The notes beneath the pieces were generated by a model that saw nothing but the letters and a program-made list of their open reading frames with translations, had not been told where the DNA came from and made no database searches. Of a stretch of DNA of 64,000 nt, positions 63,842-64,000 are shown one piece after another. The stretch is from NCBI GenBank assembly GCA_049840875.1, contig JASGJE010000014.1:202957-266956 (forward strand). The letters run 5' to 3'. This DNA is from JAFDYH01 sp049840875. Its GTDB lineage: Bacteria > Bacteroidota > Bacteroidia > Chitinophagales > Chitinophagaceae. Every line of letters begins with the position of its first letter. Within the stretch, counting starts at the first letter, position 1. Made by a program: the position numbers and the translations under genes.

Positions 63842-64000
63842 TACACTCTCCAACGTCAGAGTTGCGTCACAGTTCGGGACATGTGCTTCCCCTTCCTGGG
63901 GACGGCCAAAACGGCCTACCTAAAACCCTAGGTGCTGTTCGGATTCATCGTGTTTCCCTATTAACCTTAGCAATACGTAACGAACCAAGAGACCACACAA
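63842..64000. promoter_or_regulatory. Upstream region of the TonB receptor
   Basis: The last 160 bp hold no gene. A GGCC-AAAAC-GGCC inverted repeat lies near 63,903-63,916 and an A/T-richer part follows at 63,945-63,985, where the promoter would be expected on the minus strand. No consensus can be assigned with confidence. Confidence 0.3.

Noticed and set aside
34320..64000. The GC-rich half as a horizontally acquired island in a Bacteroidetes genome
   Set aside because: No integrase, tRNA, insertion sequence or direct repeat marks the border; the content includes ordinary chromosomal genes, and the first gene is truncated. A chimeric assembly explains this more simply.

Overview
The window joins two unrelated genomes. 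Positions 1 to about 34,310 are AT-rich and belong to a Bacteroidetes bacterium, most likely a member of the Chitinophagaceae. The evidence is a T9SS sorting domain, an HmuY-type lipoprotein, DUF6607, Bacteroidetes promoters of the TTG/TAnnTTTG type, and many short repeats typical of that group. From about 34,310 to the end the DNA is GC-rich, with codon use and genes (PilU, DUF465, reverse transsulfuration, Oar-like TonB receptor) that point to a gammaproteobacterium near the Xanthomonadales/Steroidobacter/Nevskia lineages. The change is abrupt and the first GC-rich gene lacks its N-terminus, so a chimeric contig is more likely than gene transfer.

Bacteroidetes part. After the end of a GH43-like glycosidase and a small membrane protein, a heme region runs to about 16.3 kb. 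It holds every step from glutamyl-tRNA to protoheme: hemA, hemC, hemD, hemE, hemF, hemB and hemL on the minus strand; hemH and hemJ on the plus strand. A heme-capture operon follows (TonB receptor, HmuY-like lipoprotein, DUF6607 protein). Three four-helix-bundle (23S-IVS type) genes sit between the heme genes. Then come ileS with a dksA-like gene, a collagen-like lipoprotein, acpP-fabF-rnc, a sorbosone-dehydrogenase-like lipoprotein, methylmalonyl-CoA epimerase, cysteine desulfurase with an IscA-type protein, a GH31 glycosidase with an ExuT-type transporter, and a T9SS cargo protein. Short dispersed repeats lie between genes and also inside ileS, hemC and hemD.

Gammaproteobacterial part. From 34.3 to 46.8 kb a plus-strand, tightly overlapping cluster makes and modifies a surface glycan: GT-C-like membrane proteins, flippase and small transporter, two methyltransferases, WecE and WecD-like enzymes (TDP-Fuc4NAc), UDP-xylose synthase, two GT2 enzymes and GtrA. 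From 46.9 to 50.5 kb, on the minus strand, lie cystathionine gamma-lyase/synthase, an FkbM methyltransferase and cystathionine beta-synthase. Next are a DUF465 protein, a 480-bp non-coding stretch with a terminator-like hairpin, an OmpA-like/DUF4398 pair and pilU. From 54 to 63.9 kb there are four paralogous TPR-sulfotransferases and a large TonB-dependent receptor.

Quality differs between the halves. The first has one broken gene (hemD, explained by a 14-bp palindrome). The second has many single-base indels in otherwise well conserved genes, which looks like uncorrected long-read or low-coverage sequence. I mark those genes as frameshifted rather than as true pseudogenes.
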